From the NCBI RefSeq assembly GCF_022965805.1, contig NW_027330830.1, positions 86,495 through 150,494 on the forward strand: a stretch of DNA of 64,000 bases, in the 5' to 3' direction. Positions 1 through 10,633 of the stretch are shown in pieces. The notes under the pieces were generated by a model. The model saw only the letters and a list, made by a program, of their open reading frames with translations. It searched no databases and was not told where the DNA came from. Within the stretch, counting starts at the first letter, position 1. Each line of letters starts with the position of its first letter. The translations under genes were made by a program, and so were the position numbers. This DNA is from Primulina eburnea. Taxonomy: Eukaryota; Streptophyta; Magnoliopsida; Lamiales; Gesneriaceae.

Positions 1-231
1 GATATCAATAGTATCTGTGACTGTGGTTGCCAATATCCCATCGATATAAATCGATAACTGTGAGGGGATAAAAGCCTATGGTCGATGATCATCTAATTGC
101 ATGCAATGCTCTGACTATGATTAATCAATCCAATAAAACATTTGAATTCTCAATAACATTTAAAGCCGTCGTTTCGCAATCTCATAATATCTCTTGTATT
201 CCCTTTTTAACAATAGTGAGACATCAATGCC
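1..231. repeat. Outer left arm of a large inverted repeat
   Basis: This stretch is the near-perfect reverse complement of about 9227-9457. With 8862-9010 it forms the left arm of a palindrome whose right arm is 9078-9457. The two parts of the left arm are separated by element A, inserted with a 5-bp duplication ATGCC (227-231 and 8857-8861). The uninterrupted right arm carries that pentamer once, which confirms the insertion. The arm runs off the left edge of the window, so its full length is unknown. No gene is seen in it. Confidence 0.9.
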
Positions 232-2104
232 TGTGGGAACCCGGGCTCTAATTCTTTTTCTTGGGATTAAATGGATTGTTATTAAAAACATGGGTCAAAT
301 TTTTGCTTTTTGCATTAAATCAAATGTAAACAAACCAGCATGAGTTCTTTATTTAAATACAACATACAAACATCAAATACATGTATTATTCTGTATGTTC
401 TCCCTAACTAGTAATAAAAGACAGTACATAAGAAAAGATAACTACTGGTCCATCTGCTACGCCCGTGATCTCCACGCTAATACGATCATCTCTGTCTCGA
501 CCCAGATCCTGCCCCACCTGTTGTTATGCACACATACAGACATAACAACAGCCGGAAAACCGGTGAGAACAAATCCCAGTATAAACATGTAACATGCATA
601 TAAAACAGTCTAAACATGAAACATGCTGATATGAATATCCTTCATATATAATCATGCAATGCAAATCTAATCATGTCTAGATGCGACTCGACTAGAACTC
701 TAGGGATCCCGTGGTGAATAAGACGTCGCTATCTGTCACCTACCCTCCCAATCGAGGTGCTGTACGTCTTATTCCTAGACTTCGGCCTGATCTGTATCCG
801 CGTCTACAATAGGGGCGGTGATCTTCCCCTAAGCTGTGATAACGCCGAACGTCTAGTAGTCTGCCTGATCTCCAGACTGTCCTATCTTAATGCATGAATA
901 CACAATCTGTAAACAAGCATAATCATTCTAATGCAATGCCACATGATCTGTAAACAAAGCATAGCAAGATTTGTATACAATTCTATAAACAAATCTATAA
1001 ACAATTATAATCATATCAAGGTATGAACAATAAAACAAGTATGTGATTTTGGTTGGGAAACTCAAATGTGATCTCATTTGAGTCGTGATTCCCCAAACAA
1101 AACATGTACTATACCTTTCTTGCTAAACCTTTATCGATGTCTAGATCTCGATGCCGAAGTGAGGTAGGATGAATCTGAAATGACAATGTTGAAGTATACA
1201 ATATCACTTCCCATTTCAATTCAACACCTAAACAAATCAATAATCAATTCCGGTATAGTCTGACGGCATAACGGCGTACTTTCTCGATACCGATTAACCC
1301 AATTTAACATATATTAACATGGTACAATTCTCAACTCATAATCATCACAATACGTATGTCAAGATTCCAAAATCTGCATAATTTCAACACTAAACATGCT
1401 GGAAAAATCGTAACAATTGCATACGATACCCGTTCTTCGATCCGTTTACGGTCCTACAATATCTACCATCTCAAGAACACAATATAACTATCATAATCTA
1501 ATTTCCCAATCATCTGAATTTCGAAACTTGCTGGAAATGAGTGAAACTTACCTCACTTTGTAGCTACTAACGAGAGGAGTTCAAAACCGAAGTCAAATTT
1601 AAGGTTGGATGGCTAAATCTTGTAAAAGCACAAATTATAAGCTAAAGGAAATGAAGCTTTTCTCCTCTGAAGTCTACCTTTTCCCTGCTGAATGAAGAAG
1701 AAATCGTGCATTTAGTATATATACTTTGCATGTTTCAAGACACATGGCACATCCTTTGGTGTACACGGCTCTCGCTCGGGCGGTCCAAAGTTGCCGCCCG
1801 GGCGAGAAACTCTCGGCCCTGGACTACTTTACACGCTCGCTCGGGCGAGCAAAAACTTCCGCCCGGGCGAACAACTCTCGGCCTTCGCCCATTCCAGCAG
1901 CCTCGCTCGGGCGGTCAAAAACATCCGCCCGGGCGAGTGACTCTCGACCCTCTTCTCTGAGGCATTCTCGCTCGGGCGGTCAAAAGCGTCCGCCCGGGCG
2001 AGTCACTTTCGCCCAAAAATTTACATATTTAACTTTTAAATCTCAACATAATCTGGTTGCATTCATATCTTAAACTAACGTGTTTTAAAATCTTGGGCAT
2101 TACA
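232..2104 (-). repeat. 3' LTR of element A
   Basis: 1873 bp, matching 6984-8856 almost base for base. It carries the cluster of four GC-rich hairpins (1771-2002) and a TATA-like GTATATATAC (1715-1724) on the minus strand. Small open frames inside it are not genes. Confidence 0.96.
1771..2002. repeat. Four GC-rich hairpin units in the 3' LTR of A
   Basis: Four imperfect inverted repeats of about 36 bp lie at 1771-1806, 1835-1870, 1902-1937 and 1967-2002, a spacing of 64-67 bp. Each pairs CTCGCTCGGGCGG with CCGCCCGGGCGAG (one mismatch; the second unit varies slightly) across a loop of about 10 bases. On the minus strand they lie about 50-280 bases upstream of the TATA-like box. Confidence 0.9.
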
Positions 2105-2119
2105 AGTCTCCCCCTCTAA
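2105..2119 (-). other. Polypurine tract of element A
   Basis: On the minus strand, the purine-rich TTAGAGGGGGAGACT abuts the TG start of the 3' LTR, the expected place for the plus-strand priming site. Element B has a matching tract at 16646-16662. Confidence 0.85.
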
Positions 2120-2204
2120 GACATAAGTTCGTCCTCGAACTTGATATAAATCAATTAAAGTATTTAAAACAGCATTACCATCTAAAACTGGATAAATACT
2201 CACA

Positions 2205-4445
2205 TCATTGAAATAACTCGGGGTGTTTCTGTCTCATGCTGGCTTCTGTCTCCCAAGTCGCTTCTTCAATGCCATGACGACTCCAGTGAACTTTCACAAG
2301 TGGAATATTCTTCGTTCTGAGTTGCTTGTTTTTCCGATCAAGAATCTGTATCGGTTGTTCCACATAGCTCAACGTCTGATCAAGTTCAGCTTCTTCAGGT
2401 TGAATGACATGAGAAACATCTGGCATATATTTTCGTAACATTGATACATGAAACACGTCATGTATTCCGGATAGAGAAGGAGGAAGTGCTAGTCGATAAG
2501 CTCGATCGCCAATTTTCTCAAGAATCTCGTAAGGACCAATGTATCGAGGAGATAGTTTCCCGCGTTTGCCAAATCGCACCACGCCTCTGAATGGAGAAAT
2601 CTTTAAGAATACTCTATCTCCTGCCTCAAATACTAACGGTCTACGTCTGATATTGGCATACTTTGCTTGTCGATCCTGTGCTGTTTTCATTCTTTTCTGA
2701 ATAACTTTCACCTTCTCAGTCATGTCACGAATCATGTCTGGCCCAAGTTCTGGCACTTCTGAAATATCATCCCAATATAGCGGAGATCTGCACTTCTTGC
2801 CATACAAAGCTTCAAACGGCGCCATCTCAATACTCGTCTGATAGCTGTTATTGTAAGAAAATTCGCAAAGAGGTAGAGAATCTTGCCAACCAATGCCAAA
2901 ATCTAGCACGACGGCCCTCAACATATCCTCTAATGTCTGGATAGTCCGCTCTGACTGTCCGTCTGTCTGAGGATGGTAAGCAGTACTCAGGTGTAATGTC
3001 GTACCTAAAGCCTGCTGTAAACTGTGCCAAAAGTGAGAAGTGAATCGTGAATCACGATCTGATACGATAGACTTCGGCACTCCATGCAATCTGACTACCT
3101 CTCGAATATAAATCTCCGCCATCTGATCCTGTCTATACGTCATTCTGTACGGAATGAAACAAGCAGATTTGGTCAATCTGTCAATAATGACCCAAATCGC
3201 ATCACAGCCTTTGGATGATCTGGGTAACTTCGTCACGAAATCCATGGAAATGTGGTCCCATTTCCATTCAGGAATGGCTAGACTCTGAAGTAATCCACCA
3301 GGCTTCTTCCTCTCAGCTTTCACCTGTTGGCAGTTCAAACACTTAGACACAAATTCGGCAATGTCTGACTTCATTCGCTTCCACCAGAACTGTGTCTTCA
3401 AGTCGTTGTACATCTTCCTGCCACCCGGATGAATGCTGAACCGACTACAATGTGCTTCTGTCAGAATCTGCTGTCTCAAATCTGCAACATCTGGCACAAC
3501 TAGACGGTTATTCACGTACAACACATGATCCCGTACCTGATATTCTGATACATGCCCTGATCTGACCATTTGGATTGATTTCTGTACATTCTGATCGGTT
3601 CTTTGTGCTTCCTTGATCCTCATAATCAAATTGGGCTCAACTTGGATTGTAAACAGTCGTAGTGGCTTACTATCTGTATCAAATTCTAATCCAGATGTAC
3701 AGCAATTTTCAACTAACTTGATAACACCTATCGTCGATAAGGACAAAGAACATACCTTACGACTCAAGGCATCTGCTGCTGCATTTGACTTCCCTGGATA
3801 ATATTTGATTTCACAGTCAAAATCTTTCAAAAGATCAAGCCATCTACGCTGCCTCATATTCAGTTCCGATTGAGAGAATAGGTACTTTAGGCTTTTGTGA
3901 TCAGAGAATATCTCAAATTTTTCGCCGTAGAGATAATGACGCCAAATCTTTAATGCAAATACGATAGCCGCCAATTCCAAATCATGAATGGGGTATCGTA
4001 CCTCATGTGGCTTCAATTGTCTCGAGGCGTATGCGATCACATGGCCTTGCTGCATAAGAACACATCCCAAACCTCTATGAGAAGCATCACAATATACAAC
4101 AAAATTACCTGTACTTGAAGGTATCGTCAATACTGGAGCCCTAGTCAGTCTTTTCTTCAATTCAACAAAGCTAGACTCACACTCCTCTGACCAAACAAAT
4201 GGTGCATTCTTTTGTGTCAATTGAGTTATCGGCTTGGCAATACTGGAGAAATCTTTGATAAATCTTCTGTAGTATCCGGCTAAGCCCATGAAACTGCGTA
4301 TTTCTGGTACAGAAGTCGGTCTCGACCAACTGATCACAGCTTCCACTTTGCTTGGATCAACAGAAATACCATCTCCAGAAATGATATGCCCCAAAAAGAC
4401 AACTCGATCCAGCCAAAACTCACACTTTGACAATTTAGCATACAT
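2205..4445 (-). CDS. pol: Pol C-terminal part of A: RT end, RNase H, integrase, chromodomain
   Basis: This 746-residue frame continues the polyprotein after an in-frame TGA at 4446-4448; its Met is internal and unlikely to be a true start. Numbered from that Met: the end of RT with the connection at 1-110; RNase H about 113-230 with Asp120, Glu157 and Asp182; the integrase zinc-binding HHCC at His332, His339, Cys369 and Cys372; the integrase core with DDE residues Asp402, Asp463 and Glu499; and a C-terminal chromodomain at about 690-745 ending in [16 protein letters not shown]. The enzymes copy the RNA and integrate the cDNA, and the chromodomain is known in chromoviruses to steer integration to heterochromatin. 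All catalytic residues are present, so the two stops are the main visible defects. Confidence 0.95.
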   Translation of the reverse strand: MYAKLSKCEFWLDRVVFLGHIISGDGISVDPSKVEAVISWSRPTSVPEIRSFMGLAGYYRRFIKDFSSIAKPITQLTQKNAPFVWSEECESSFVELKKRLTRAPVLTIPSSTGNFVVYCDASHRGLGCVLMQQGHVIAYASRQLKPHEVRYPIHDLELAAIVFALKIWRHYLYGEKFEIFSDHKSLKYLFSQSELNMRQRRWLDLLKDFDCEIKYYPGKSNAAADALSRKVCSLSLSTIGVIKLVENCCTSGLEFDTDSKPLRLFTIQVEPNLIMRIKEAQRTDQNVQKSIQMVRSGHVSEYQVRDHVLYVNNRLVVPDVADLRQQILTEAHCSRFSIHPGGRKMYNDLKTQFWWKRMKSDIAEFVSKCLNCQQVKAERKKPGGLLQSLAIPEWKWDHISMDFVTKLPRSSKGCDAIWVIIDRLTKSACFIPYRMTYRQDQMAEIYIREVVRLHGVPKSIVSDRDSRFTSHFWHSLQQALGTTLHLSTAYHPQTDGQSERTIQTLEDMLRAVVLDFGIGWQDSLPLCEFSYNNSYQTSIEMAPFEALYGKKCRSPLYWDDISEVPELGPDMIRDMTEKVKVIQKRMKTAQDRQAKYANIRRRPLVFEAGDRVFLKISPFRGVVRFGKRGKLSPRYIGPYEILEKIGDRAYRLALPPSLSGIHDVFHVSMLRKYMPDVSHVIQPEEAELDQTLSYVEQPIQILDRKNKQLRTKNIPLVKVHWSRHGIEEATWETEASMRQKHPELFQ

Positions 4446-5615
4446 TCACTCGTTTCTCAACTTCTGCAAATCAATTCTGAGGTGCTCTGCATGCTCATTT
4501 CTATTCTTCGAATACACCAAAATATCATCAATGAAGACAATCACAAATTCATCTAGATATCTCTGAAATACTTGGTTCATCAACCCCATAAATACCGCAG
4601 GAGCATTGGTTAAACCAAAAGGCATGACAATAAATTCGTAATGTCCATACCTGGTTCGAAATGCTGTCTTTGGTATGTCTATATCTCGAACTCTGAGCTG
4701 ATGATATCCAGAACGCAAATCAATCTTCGAATACACGGAGGATCCCTGCAACTGATCAAATAAATCATCAATCCTAGGCAAAGGATATTTGTTCTTGATC
4801 GTTGCCTTGTTCAGTTGCCGATAATCTATACACAAACGCATCGAACCATCTTTCTTCCGCACAAACAGCACCGGAGCGCCCCAAGGAGATACACTAGGTC
4901 TGATATATCCCTTGGCCAGAAGATCTTCTAATTGTGCTTTCAGTTCTTTTAGTTCGATGGGTGCCATCCTATACGGAGCTCTCGAAATAGGGACGGTACC
5001 TGGTGTAAGATCAATACTGAAATCTACCTCACGAACCGGAGGTAATCCTGGGATCTCATCTGGAAAAATATCTGCAAATTCCCGCACTACTGGTATTTCT
5101 GCCAACGCCGGGCTCGACTTCTGCATATCTACAGCATAAATAAAGAAACCATCTGCTCCTTTTTGCAACAATCTGTTCATAGTAAGAGCCGAAATCAAGG
5201 GAATCCGAGATCTGGAACCCTTCCCGTAGAATTTCCACTCGTCTGTCATCTCGGGTCTGAATCTGACAATCTTGTGGAAACAATCCACGGTGGCTCTATA
5301 CTTCGTTAGCATGTCAATACCAACTATACAGTCAAAATCAGCTAGACCCAACACTATACAATCTAGGTCAATCTCATGCCCCTCAAACTGTAGAATGCAA
5401 TGCCTAACCGTAGTTACAGATATCAATCCACTTCCCAACGGGGAATTAATAGACACAACATCTAGCAAAGACTCAACAGGCAATGAATGCAACAATGCAA
5501 ATCGCTCCGAAATGAAAGTATGCGATGCGCCAGTATCTATCAAAATATAAGCAGGATAACCATAAAGAGAACAGTTACCTGCTATAACATCATCTGGTGC
5601 ATCTTGTGCTTGCTC
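4446..5615 (-). CDS. pol: Pol N-terminal part of A: protease and RT fingers/palm
   Basis: The open frame runs from just after the gag stop (5615) to a TGA at 4446-4448; the first Met is at 5543. Numbered from that Met, the aspartic protease shows IDTGASHTF at 2-10. RT starts near residue 158 ([14 protein letters not shown]), with [10 protein letters not shown] at 306-315 and the catalytic FIDD at 337-340. The frame is in phase with gag upstream and with the frame downstream of 4446, so this is one ancestral gag-pol reading frame cut twice. The TGA falls in the RT just before the [10 protein letters not shown] block, where related elements have a sense codon, so it is read as a nonsense mutation. 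Confidence 0.94.
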   Translation of the reverse strand, partial: EQAQDAPDDVIAGNCSLYGYPAYILIDTGASHTFISERFALLHSLPVESLLDVVSINSPLGSGLISVTTVRHCILQFEGHEIDLDCIVLGLADFDCIVGIDMLTKYRATVDCFHKIVRFRPEMTDEWKFYGKGSRSRIPLISALTMNRLLQKGADGFFIYAVDMQKSSPALAEIPVVREFADIFPDEIPGLPPVREVDFSIDLTPGTVPISRAPYRMAPIELKELKAQLEDLLAKGYIRPSVSPWGAPVLFVRKKDGSMRLCIDYRQLNKATIKNKYPLPRIDDLFDQLQGSSVYSKIDLRSGYHQLRVRDIDIPKTAFRTRYGHYEFIVMPFGLTNAPAVFMGLMNQVFQRYLDEFVIVFIDDILVYSKNRNEHAEHLRIDLQKLRNE

Positions 5616-6740
5616 CTATGTCAATGCAAACACTTGAGCCTGTTGCCTCGGGGGTTGAGTCACCGTCTGACTACCTCGGCCTCTGGGTTGAGTCTGTGCT
5701 GGTGGAGGCTGAAAAGAGTGAACTGATGATGCCTGCCGCTCAAACTGAGGTACGGAACCGGATGCTCTTCCACTCTGGCCTTGCTGTACACTCCTCTGGG
5801 GACAGACTTTGGCAAAATGCCCCGGTTGCCTACAAATGTTGCATCGGCCTGTAACTCCTTGGCACTGTTCAGTCGCATGCTTCCCTCCACAGGAGCTGCA
5901 ATAAACACCCGAATACCTGGCACTCTGATCAAAACCAGTCTGTCTTGATCCGCTGGAGCTCGACGAACTGCTCCCAGGTCGCTTAAACTGCTTCCCTTTC
6001 GCCTTCAGCTGTTCTTTGCGTCCACTGCTACTACCACCGCTTTCGAATCGAGGAGGAGGAACTTGGGATGAAGGTAGTGGCGGTCTCGGACTCGGTGCAA
6101 CATATGGAGCACTCCGTTGCCTAAGCAATCCTGCTTCAGCTCCTTTGGCACGATTCAATGCATCCGAGAAATTATCGGGTCTCCCAGTATTGACCAACGT
6201 AAAGATATCTGGATTCAGGCCATTTATAAACTGATCCGCCATGGCCTCGTCATTTCCTGAAACATGGGGTGCAAAACGAAGCAAAGAAGAGAATTTAGCA
6301 ACATACTCTTCAATGTTCAATGGCCCTTGCCTCAGGTTGGCAAATTCAGCGCCTTTATCTTTACGGTAGGATACAGGGAAGAATCGCTGATTGAACTCCG
6401 TCTTGAATACCTTCCACGTAATCTCGGTACCCCGCTGCTCTAAAGCTCTCCTAATATTCAACCACCAATTCTTGGCTATATCTTGCAATTGATGGCCAAT
6501 TAGCTTTATTCTCTTCTCGTCACTGTACTCCAAAGAGTCGAATAGCATTTCAATGTCTTCAAGCCAGCTTTCGCACTCGATGGCATTCTCTGTACCCTTT
6601 AATGTCGGAGGTCGGAAAGATTGGAATCGCTTCAGCAACGTCTCCATAGGGGTCGCCGTAACATCCATAGGATCTCCGGATGTGCTCCCCTGTTCTGGCG
6701 CTGCTGGTCGTAGAGGTACGGCTGCCCTTCTAGGAGGCAT
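5616..6740 (-). CDS. gag: Gag of element A
   Basis: 374 residues, starting at an ATG followed by CCTCCTAGAAGG. The capsid-type retrotransposon gag domain spans about 57-200 and includes WLEDIEMLF, NWWLNIRR and EEYVAKF. A Ser-rich linker follows, then two cysteine motifs: CSSCGGKHATEQC (281-293) and a classical CX2CX4HX4C zinc knuckle CNICRQPGHFAKVC (300-313). It packages genomic RNA and forms the particle. It ends in TAG (5616-5618), exactly at the gag/protease boundary, and the frame continues open beyond. Many elements of this clade have a single gag-pol frame, so this may be a nonsense mutation; translational readthrough is a less likely alternative. Confidence 0.95.
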   Translation of the reverse strand: MPPRRAAVPLRPAAPEQGSTSGDPMDVTATPMETLLKRFQSFRPPTLKGTENAIECESWLEDIEMLFDSLEYSDEKRIKLIGHQLQDIAKNWWLNIRRALEQRGTEITWKVFKTEFNQRFFPVSYRKDKGAEFANLRQGPLNIEEYVAKFSSLLRFAPHVSGNDEAMADQFINGLNPDIFTLVNTGRPDNFSDALNRAKGAEAGLLRQRSAPYVAPSPRPPLPSSQVPPPRFESGGSSSGRKEQLKAKGKQFKRPGSSSSSSSGSRQTGFDQSARYSGVYCSSCGGKHATEQCQGVTGRCNICRQPGHFAKVCPQRSVQQGQSGRASGSVPQFERQASSVHSFQPPPAQTQPRGRGSQTVTQPPRQQAQVFALT

Positions 6741-6983
6741 ATCTACTAAACCAACTAATTAGTAAACAATATATACAACTGTTTCAGCCATCCTCTAGTC
6801 AGTTACCTCTGATCTAGAATCAGTTCTGATTCAGTCAATCACATGCTGAACGAAATCAAATAACATGTAATAACGAAAGCAATAAACATGCTAGCATATC
6901 ATAAGCAAGGAAGATGACTCGATCTACCCCGCTCATTCTACTCTATCTCAGTCTACAGAACCTACGGCTCTGATACCACCTGT
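6741..6983 (-). promoter_or_regulatory. Leader of element A with primer-binding site
   Basis: A non-coding leader between the 5' LTR and the gag start. The primer-binding site is at 6967-6978; on the minus strand it reads TGGTATCAGAGC, complementary to the 3' end of plant initiator tRNA-Met, and it lies five bases inside the LTR edge. Nothing else is recognised in the leader. Confidence 0.93.
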
Positions 6984-8466
6984 TGTGGGGACCCGGGCTC
7001 TAATTCTTTTTCTTGGGATTAAATGGATTGTTATTAAAAACATGGGTCAAATTTTTGCTTTTTGCATTAAATCAAATGTAAACAAACCAGCATGAGTTCT
7101 TTATTTAAATACAACATACAAACATCAAATACATGTATTATTCTGTATGTTCTCCCTAACCAGTAATAAAAGACAGTACATAAGAAAAGATAACTACTGG
7201 TCCATCTGCTACGCCCGTGATCTCCACGCTAATACGATCATCTCTGTCTCGACCCAGATCCTGCCCCACCTGTTGTTATGCACACATACAGACATAACAA
7301 CAGCCGGAAAACCGGTGAGAACAAATCCCAATATAAACATGAAACATGCATATAAAACAGTCTAAACATGAAACATGCTGATATGAATATCCTTCATATA
7401 TAATCATGCAATGCAAATCTAATCATGTCTAGATGCGACTCGACTAGAACTCTAGGGATCCCGTGGTGAATAAGACGTCGCTATCTGTCACCTACCCTCC
7501 CAATCGAGGTGCTGTACGTCTTATTCCTAGACTTCGGCCTGATCTGTATCCGCGTCTACAATAGGGGCGGTGATCTTCCCCTAAGCTGTGATAACGCCGA
7601 ACGTCTAGTAGTCTGCCTGATCTCCAGACTGTCCTATCTTAATGCATGAATACACAATCTGTAAACAAGCATAATCATTCTAATGCAATGCCACATGATC
7701 TGTAAACAAAGCATAGCAAGATTTGTATACAATTCTATAAACAAATCTATAAACAATTATAATCATATCAAGGTATGAACAATAAAACAAGTATGTGATT
7801 TTGGTTGGGAAACTCAAATGTGATCTCATTTGAGTCGTGATTCCCCAAACAAAACATGTACTATACCTTTCTTGCTAAACCTTTATCGATGTCTAGATCT
7901 CGATGCCGAAGTGAGGTAGGATGAATCTGAAATGACAATGTTGAAGTATACAATATCACATCCCATTTCAATTCAACACCTAAACAAATCAATAATCAAT
8001 TCCGGTATAGTCTGACGGCATAACGGCGTACTTTCTCGATACCGATTAACCCAATTTAACATATATTAACATGGTACAATTCTCAACTCATAATCATCAC
8101 AATACGTATGTCAAGATTCCAAAATCTGCATAATTTCAACACTAAACATGCTGGAAAAATCGTAACAATTGCATACGATACCCGTTCTTCGATCCGTTTA
8201 CGGTCCTACAATATCTACCATCTCAAGAACACAATATAACTATCATAATCTAATTTCCCAATCATCTGAATTTCGAAACTTGCTGGAAATGAATGAAACT
8301 TACCTCACTTTGTAGCTACTAACGAGAGGAGTTCAAAACCGAAGTCAAATTTAAGGTTGGATGGCTAAATCTTGTAAAAACACAAATTATAAGCTAAAGG
8401 AAATGAAGCTTTTCTCCTCTGAAGTCTACCTTTTCCCTGCTGAATGAAGAAGAAATCGTGCATTTA

Positions 8467-8476
8467 GTATATATAC
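8467..8476 (-). promoter_or_regulatory. Putative TATA box of element A
   Basis: GTATATATAC on the minus strand, about 380 bases into the LTR and about 50 bases downstream of the GC hairpin cluster. The same box is at 1715-1724 in the 3' LTR. Inferred from sequence and position only. Confidence 0.6.
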
Positions 8477-8522
8477 TTTGCATGTTTCAAGACACATGGC
8501 ACATCCTTTGGTGTACACGGCT

Positions 8523-8754
8523 CTCGCTCGGGCGGTCCAAAGTTGCCGCCCGGGCGAGAAACTCTCGGCCCTGGACTACTTTACACGCTCGCTCGGGCGA
8601 GCAAAAACTTCCGCCCGGGCGAACAACTCTCGGCCTTCGCCCATTCCAGCAGCCTCGCTCGGGCGGTCAAAAACATCCGCCCGGGCGAGTGACTCTTGAC
8701 CCTCTTCTCTGAGGCATTCTCGCTCGGGCGGTCAAAAGCGTCCGCCCGGGCGAG
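8523..8754. repeat. Four GC-rich hairpin units in the 5' LTR of A
   Basis: A second copy of the cluster at 1771-2002, offset by 6752 bases. In this copy it sits upstream of the TATA-like box that would drive the element. Confidence 0.9.
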
Positions 8755-8861
8755 TCACTTTCGCCCAAAAATTTACATATTTAACTTTTAAATCTCAACA
8801 TAATCTGGTTGCATTCATATCTTAAACTAACGTGTTTTAAAATCTTGGGCATTACAATGCC

Positions 8862-9457
8862 TCCAATAGATAATCAATGAAATCAATACATAACAATGGA
8901 TCAATGGAAGGGAATAACACTTTGAAACCTTTAAAACACAATACATATAATATCATGTGAGCACAAGGGATGAAATTCCACTTACAAACCAATAGAACAC
9001 CTCCAACTATACTCTTGGTACACCACCTACAACAATAATCCATAAATAACACCAATATCAAGACTAAATCCAAGAGTATAGTTAGAGGTGTTCTATTGGT
9101 TTGTAAGTGGAATTTCATCCCTTGTGCTCACATGATATTATATGTATTGTGTTTTAAATGTTTCAAAGTGTTATTCCCTTCCATTGATCCATTGTTATGT
9201 ATTGATTTCATTGATTATCTATTGGAGGCATTGATGTCTCACTATTGTTAAAAAGGGAATACAAGAGATATTATGAGATTGCGAAACGACGGCTTTAAAT
9301 GTTATTGAGAATTCAAATGTTTTATTGGATTGATTAATCACAGTCAGAGCATTGCATGCAATTAGATGATCATCGACCATAGGCTTTTATCCCCTCACAG
9401 TTATCGATTTATATCGATGGGATATTGGCAACCACAGTCACAGATACTATTGATATC
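8862..9457. repeat. Core of large palindrome with 67-bp loop segment
   Basis: 8862-9010 is the inverted copy of about 9078-9226, with few mismatches (for example CTCCAACTATA against CTCTAACTATA). 9227-9457 pairs with 1-231. The centre, 9011-9077, is a non-palindromic 67-bp segment repeated in direct orientation at 9929-9995. Once element A is removed, the arms are at least about 380 bp each. No gene is seen. Confidence 0.9.
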
Positions 9458-9917
9458 AATCCAACCATAGAAAAGAGAAATACCATCGTATTGCTATCTA
9501 TTGCTATTGCTATTGCTACAGTTATTGCTACGTTATTCATGTTTCAGAGTCGATGGTATTTATGGTTTAAAAGCCATGTTTTACAGAGTATACTATGTAT
9601 CATTGCTATGTAAGAGTTCCACTTGCTGAGATTTATTCTCATTTCAGTTATTTTCATGTGATGCAGATAAGAGCGACGGACCGGGACGTTGACTGTGGAT
9701 GGGGGTCATATGCATACGAAGATTGGAAGGATGATTATTTTGTACCATTTTGTAACATGATCACACTAATGATATTTTGTATTTTGTTATGTCATTGGAA
9801 TGATCATGTTGTTATTTTGTAAACACTTTTATAAAATGTATTTTGAAACTCCTTCCGTTTGAAAGAAAATTTTAAATTCCGCTGTATTTTAATTGTAACG
9901 GGTCAGGGTGTCACATT
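9078..9917 (+). repeat. Fragment F: probable 3' portion of a Ty3-type LTR
   Basis: The sequence ends GGGTCAGGGTGTCACA and is followed by TTTAGTGGTATCA, which resembles an LTR end next to a truncated tRNA-Met primer-binding site. Its first 380 bases are the right arm of the palindrome, so an inverted copy of this LTR lies to the left. No internal coding region is attached. Assignment is by end signature only. Confidence 0.55.
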
Positions 9918-9928
9918 TAGTGGTATCA

Positions 9929-9995
9929 ACTCTTGGTACACCACCTACAACAATAATCCATAAATAACACCAATATCAAGACTAAATCCAAGAGT
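9929..9995. repeat. 67-bp direct copy of the palindrome loop
   Basis: Matches 9011-9077 in the same orientation over its whole length, from ACTCTTGG to CCAAGAGT. It is continuous with fragment G downstream, so the palindrome loop appears to be a captured piece of G-type sequence. Confidence 0.9.
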
Positions 9996-10633
9996 CCATG
10001 CTAAATAATCCATAGAACCATCAAAACATCAAATCCAAAATAACCCTTAACTCGAAACCTCATTAGAATCGCACCAAAAACTTACCTAAGCTTCCTTATA
10101 CCACGGAGAACGATGATCTCAAGTCGGAAATCCAAATAACTCCAAGAAACAAAGATAGGAAGCAAAAGAAATGGATGAAAACCCTTGCCAATGGAGGGAA
10201 ATCTCGAATGGAAGGGAAAGAAATGGATAAGGTATGGCCAACAACTCCCAAAAAGTAGCTAAATATCTCGCCCATACTTACACCGCGGGTGCGGTCACTC
10301 AAGCACCGCGGGTGCGGTCTCACCGCGGGTGCGGTCCTTGCACTGCCGCGGGTGCGGTGATGCCACGGCCCTCCAAATCCAAAATCATGAATAGTACACC
10401 GCGGGGGCACTCCTCTAAGAGCGCGGGTGCACTCTACTCACGGCAATGAACAGTAACAAAACAACTAAAATCGATTCGAAACGCTGAAACGAACAATCAA
10501 CACCAACTAACACCTCAAATAAATAATAACCAATAATACTATAGCCCAAAACACAACTATAATCATCTAATCACATAACCCAATTAACACAATAAAGCTT
10601 AAACCGTACCGTACACCGGGCTCGGCTATTACA
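9996..10633 (-). repeat. Fragment G: 5' part of an LTR in minus orientation
   Basis: The right edge reads, on the minus strand, TGTAATAGCCGAGCCCGG, typical of the start of some Ty3 LTRs. It carries a GC-rich motif cluster at 10282-10432. It is joined directly to the truncated B-prime LTR at 10634. No coding region is seen. Confidence 0.6.
10282..10432. repeat. GC-rich motif cluster in fragment G
   Basis: Several copies of ACCGCGGGTGCGGT and variants. The reverse complement, ACCGCACCCGCGGT, is the same 14-mer repeated in the LTRs of elements C and D, although G is not otherwise similar to them. Confidence 0.88.

Larger units (their letters stand above)
232..8856 (-). mobile_element. Element A: Ty3/gypsy chromovirus, Tekay-like, nearly complete
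   Basis: A full LTR retrotransposon on the minus strand. Two 1873-bp LTRs (232-2104 and 6984-8856) begin TGTAATGCCC and end CCCACA on the minus strand, and are flanked by the TSD ATGCC. In minus-strand order it holds the 5' LTR, a tRNA-iMet primer-binding site, leader, gag, protease, reverse transcriptase, RNase H, integrase with a C-terminal chromodomain, a polypurine tract and the 3' LTR. I noticed only about eight or nine single-base differences between the LTRs, so insertion is recent. Two in-frame stops (5616-5618 and 4446-4448) break an otherwise open gag-pol frame. The Tekay assignment rests on the chromodomain and overall organisation and is fairly secure. Confidence 0.96.
6984..8856 (-). 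repeat. 5' LTR of element A
   Basis: 1873 bp, the partner of 232-2104. It holds the GC hairpin cluster at 8523-8754 and a TATA-like box at 8467-8476. Its R/U5-like half resembles the LTRs of elements B and B-prime (shared blocks around the GTCTTATTCCTAGACTTCGG segment), although the GC-rich module is quite different. Confidence 0.96.

Noticed and set aside
1706..2073. ORFs over the GC hairpins of the A LTR (also 8458-8712)
   Set aside because: Caused by the GC-rich, stop-poor repeats; non-coding LTR on the opposite strand to the element.
6967..6978. tRNA gene hinted by GCTCTGATACCA
   Set aside because: Only the 12-base complement of the tRNA-Met 3' end is present, next to an LTR: a primer-binding site. 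The same holds for the other PBS sites.
9011..9077. The 67-bp loop as an attachment or integron-like site
   Set aside because: Its second copy is continuous with LTR fragment G, so capture of LTR sequence explains it better.
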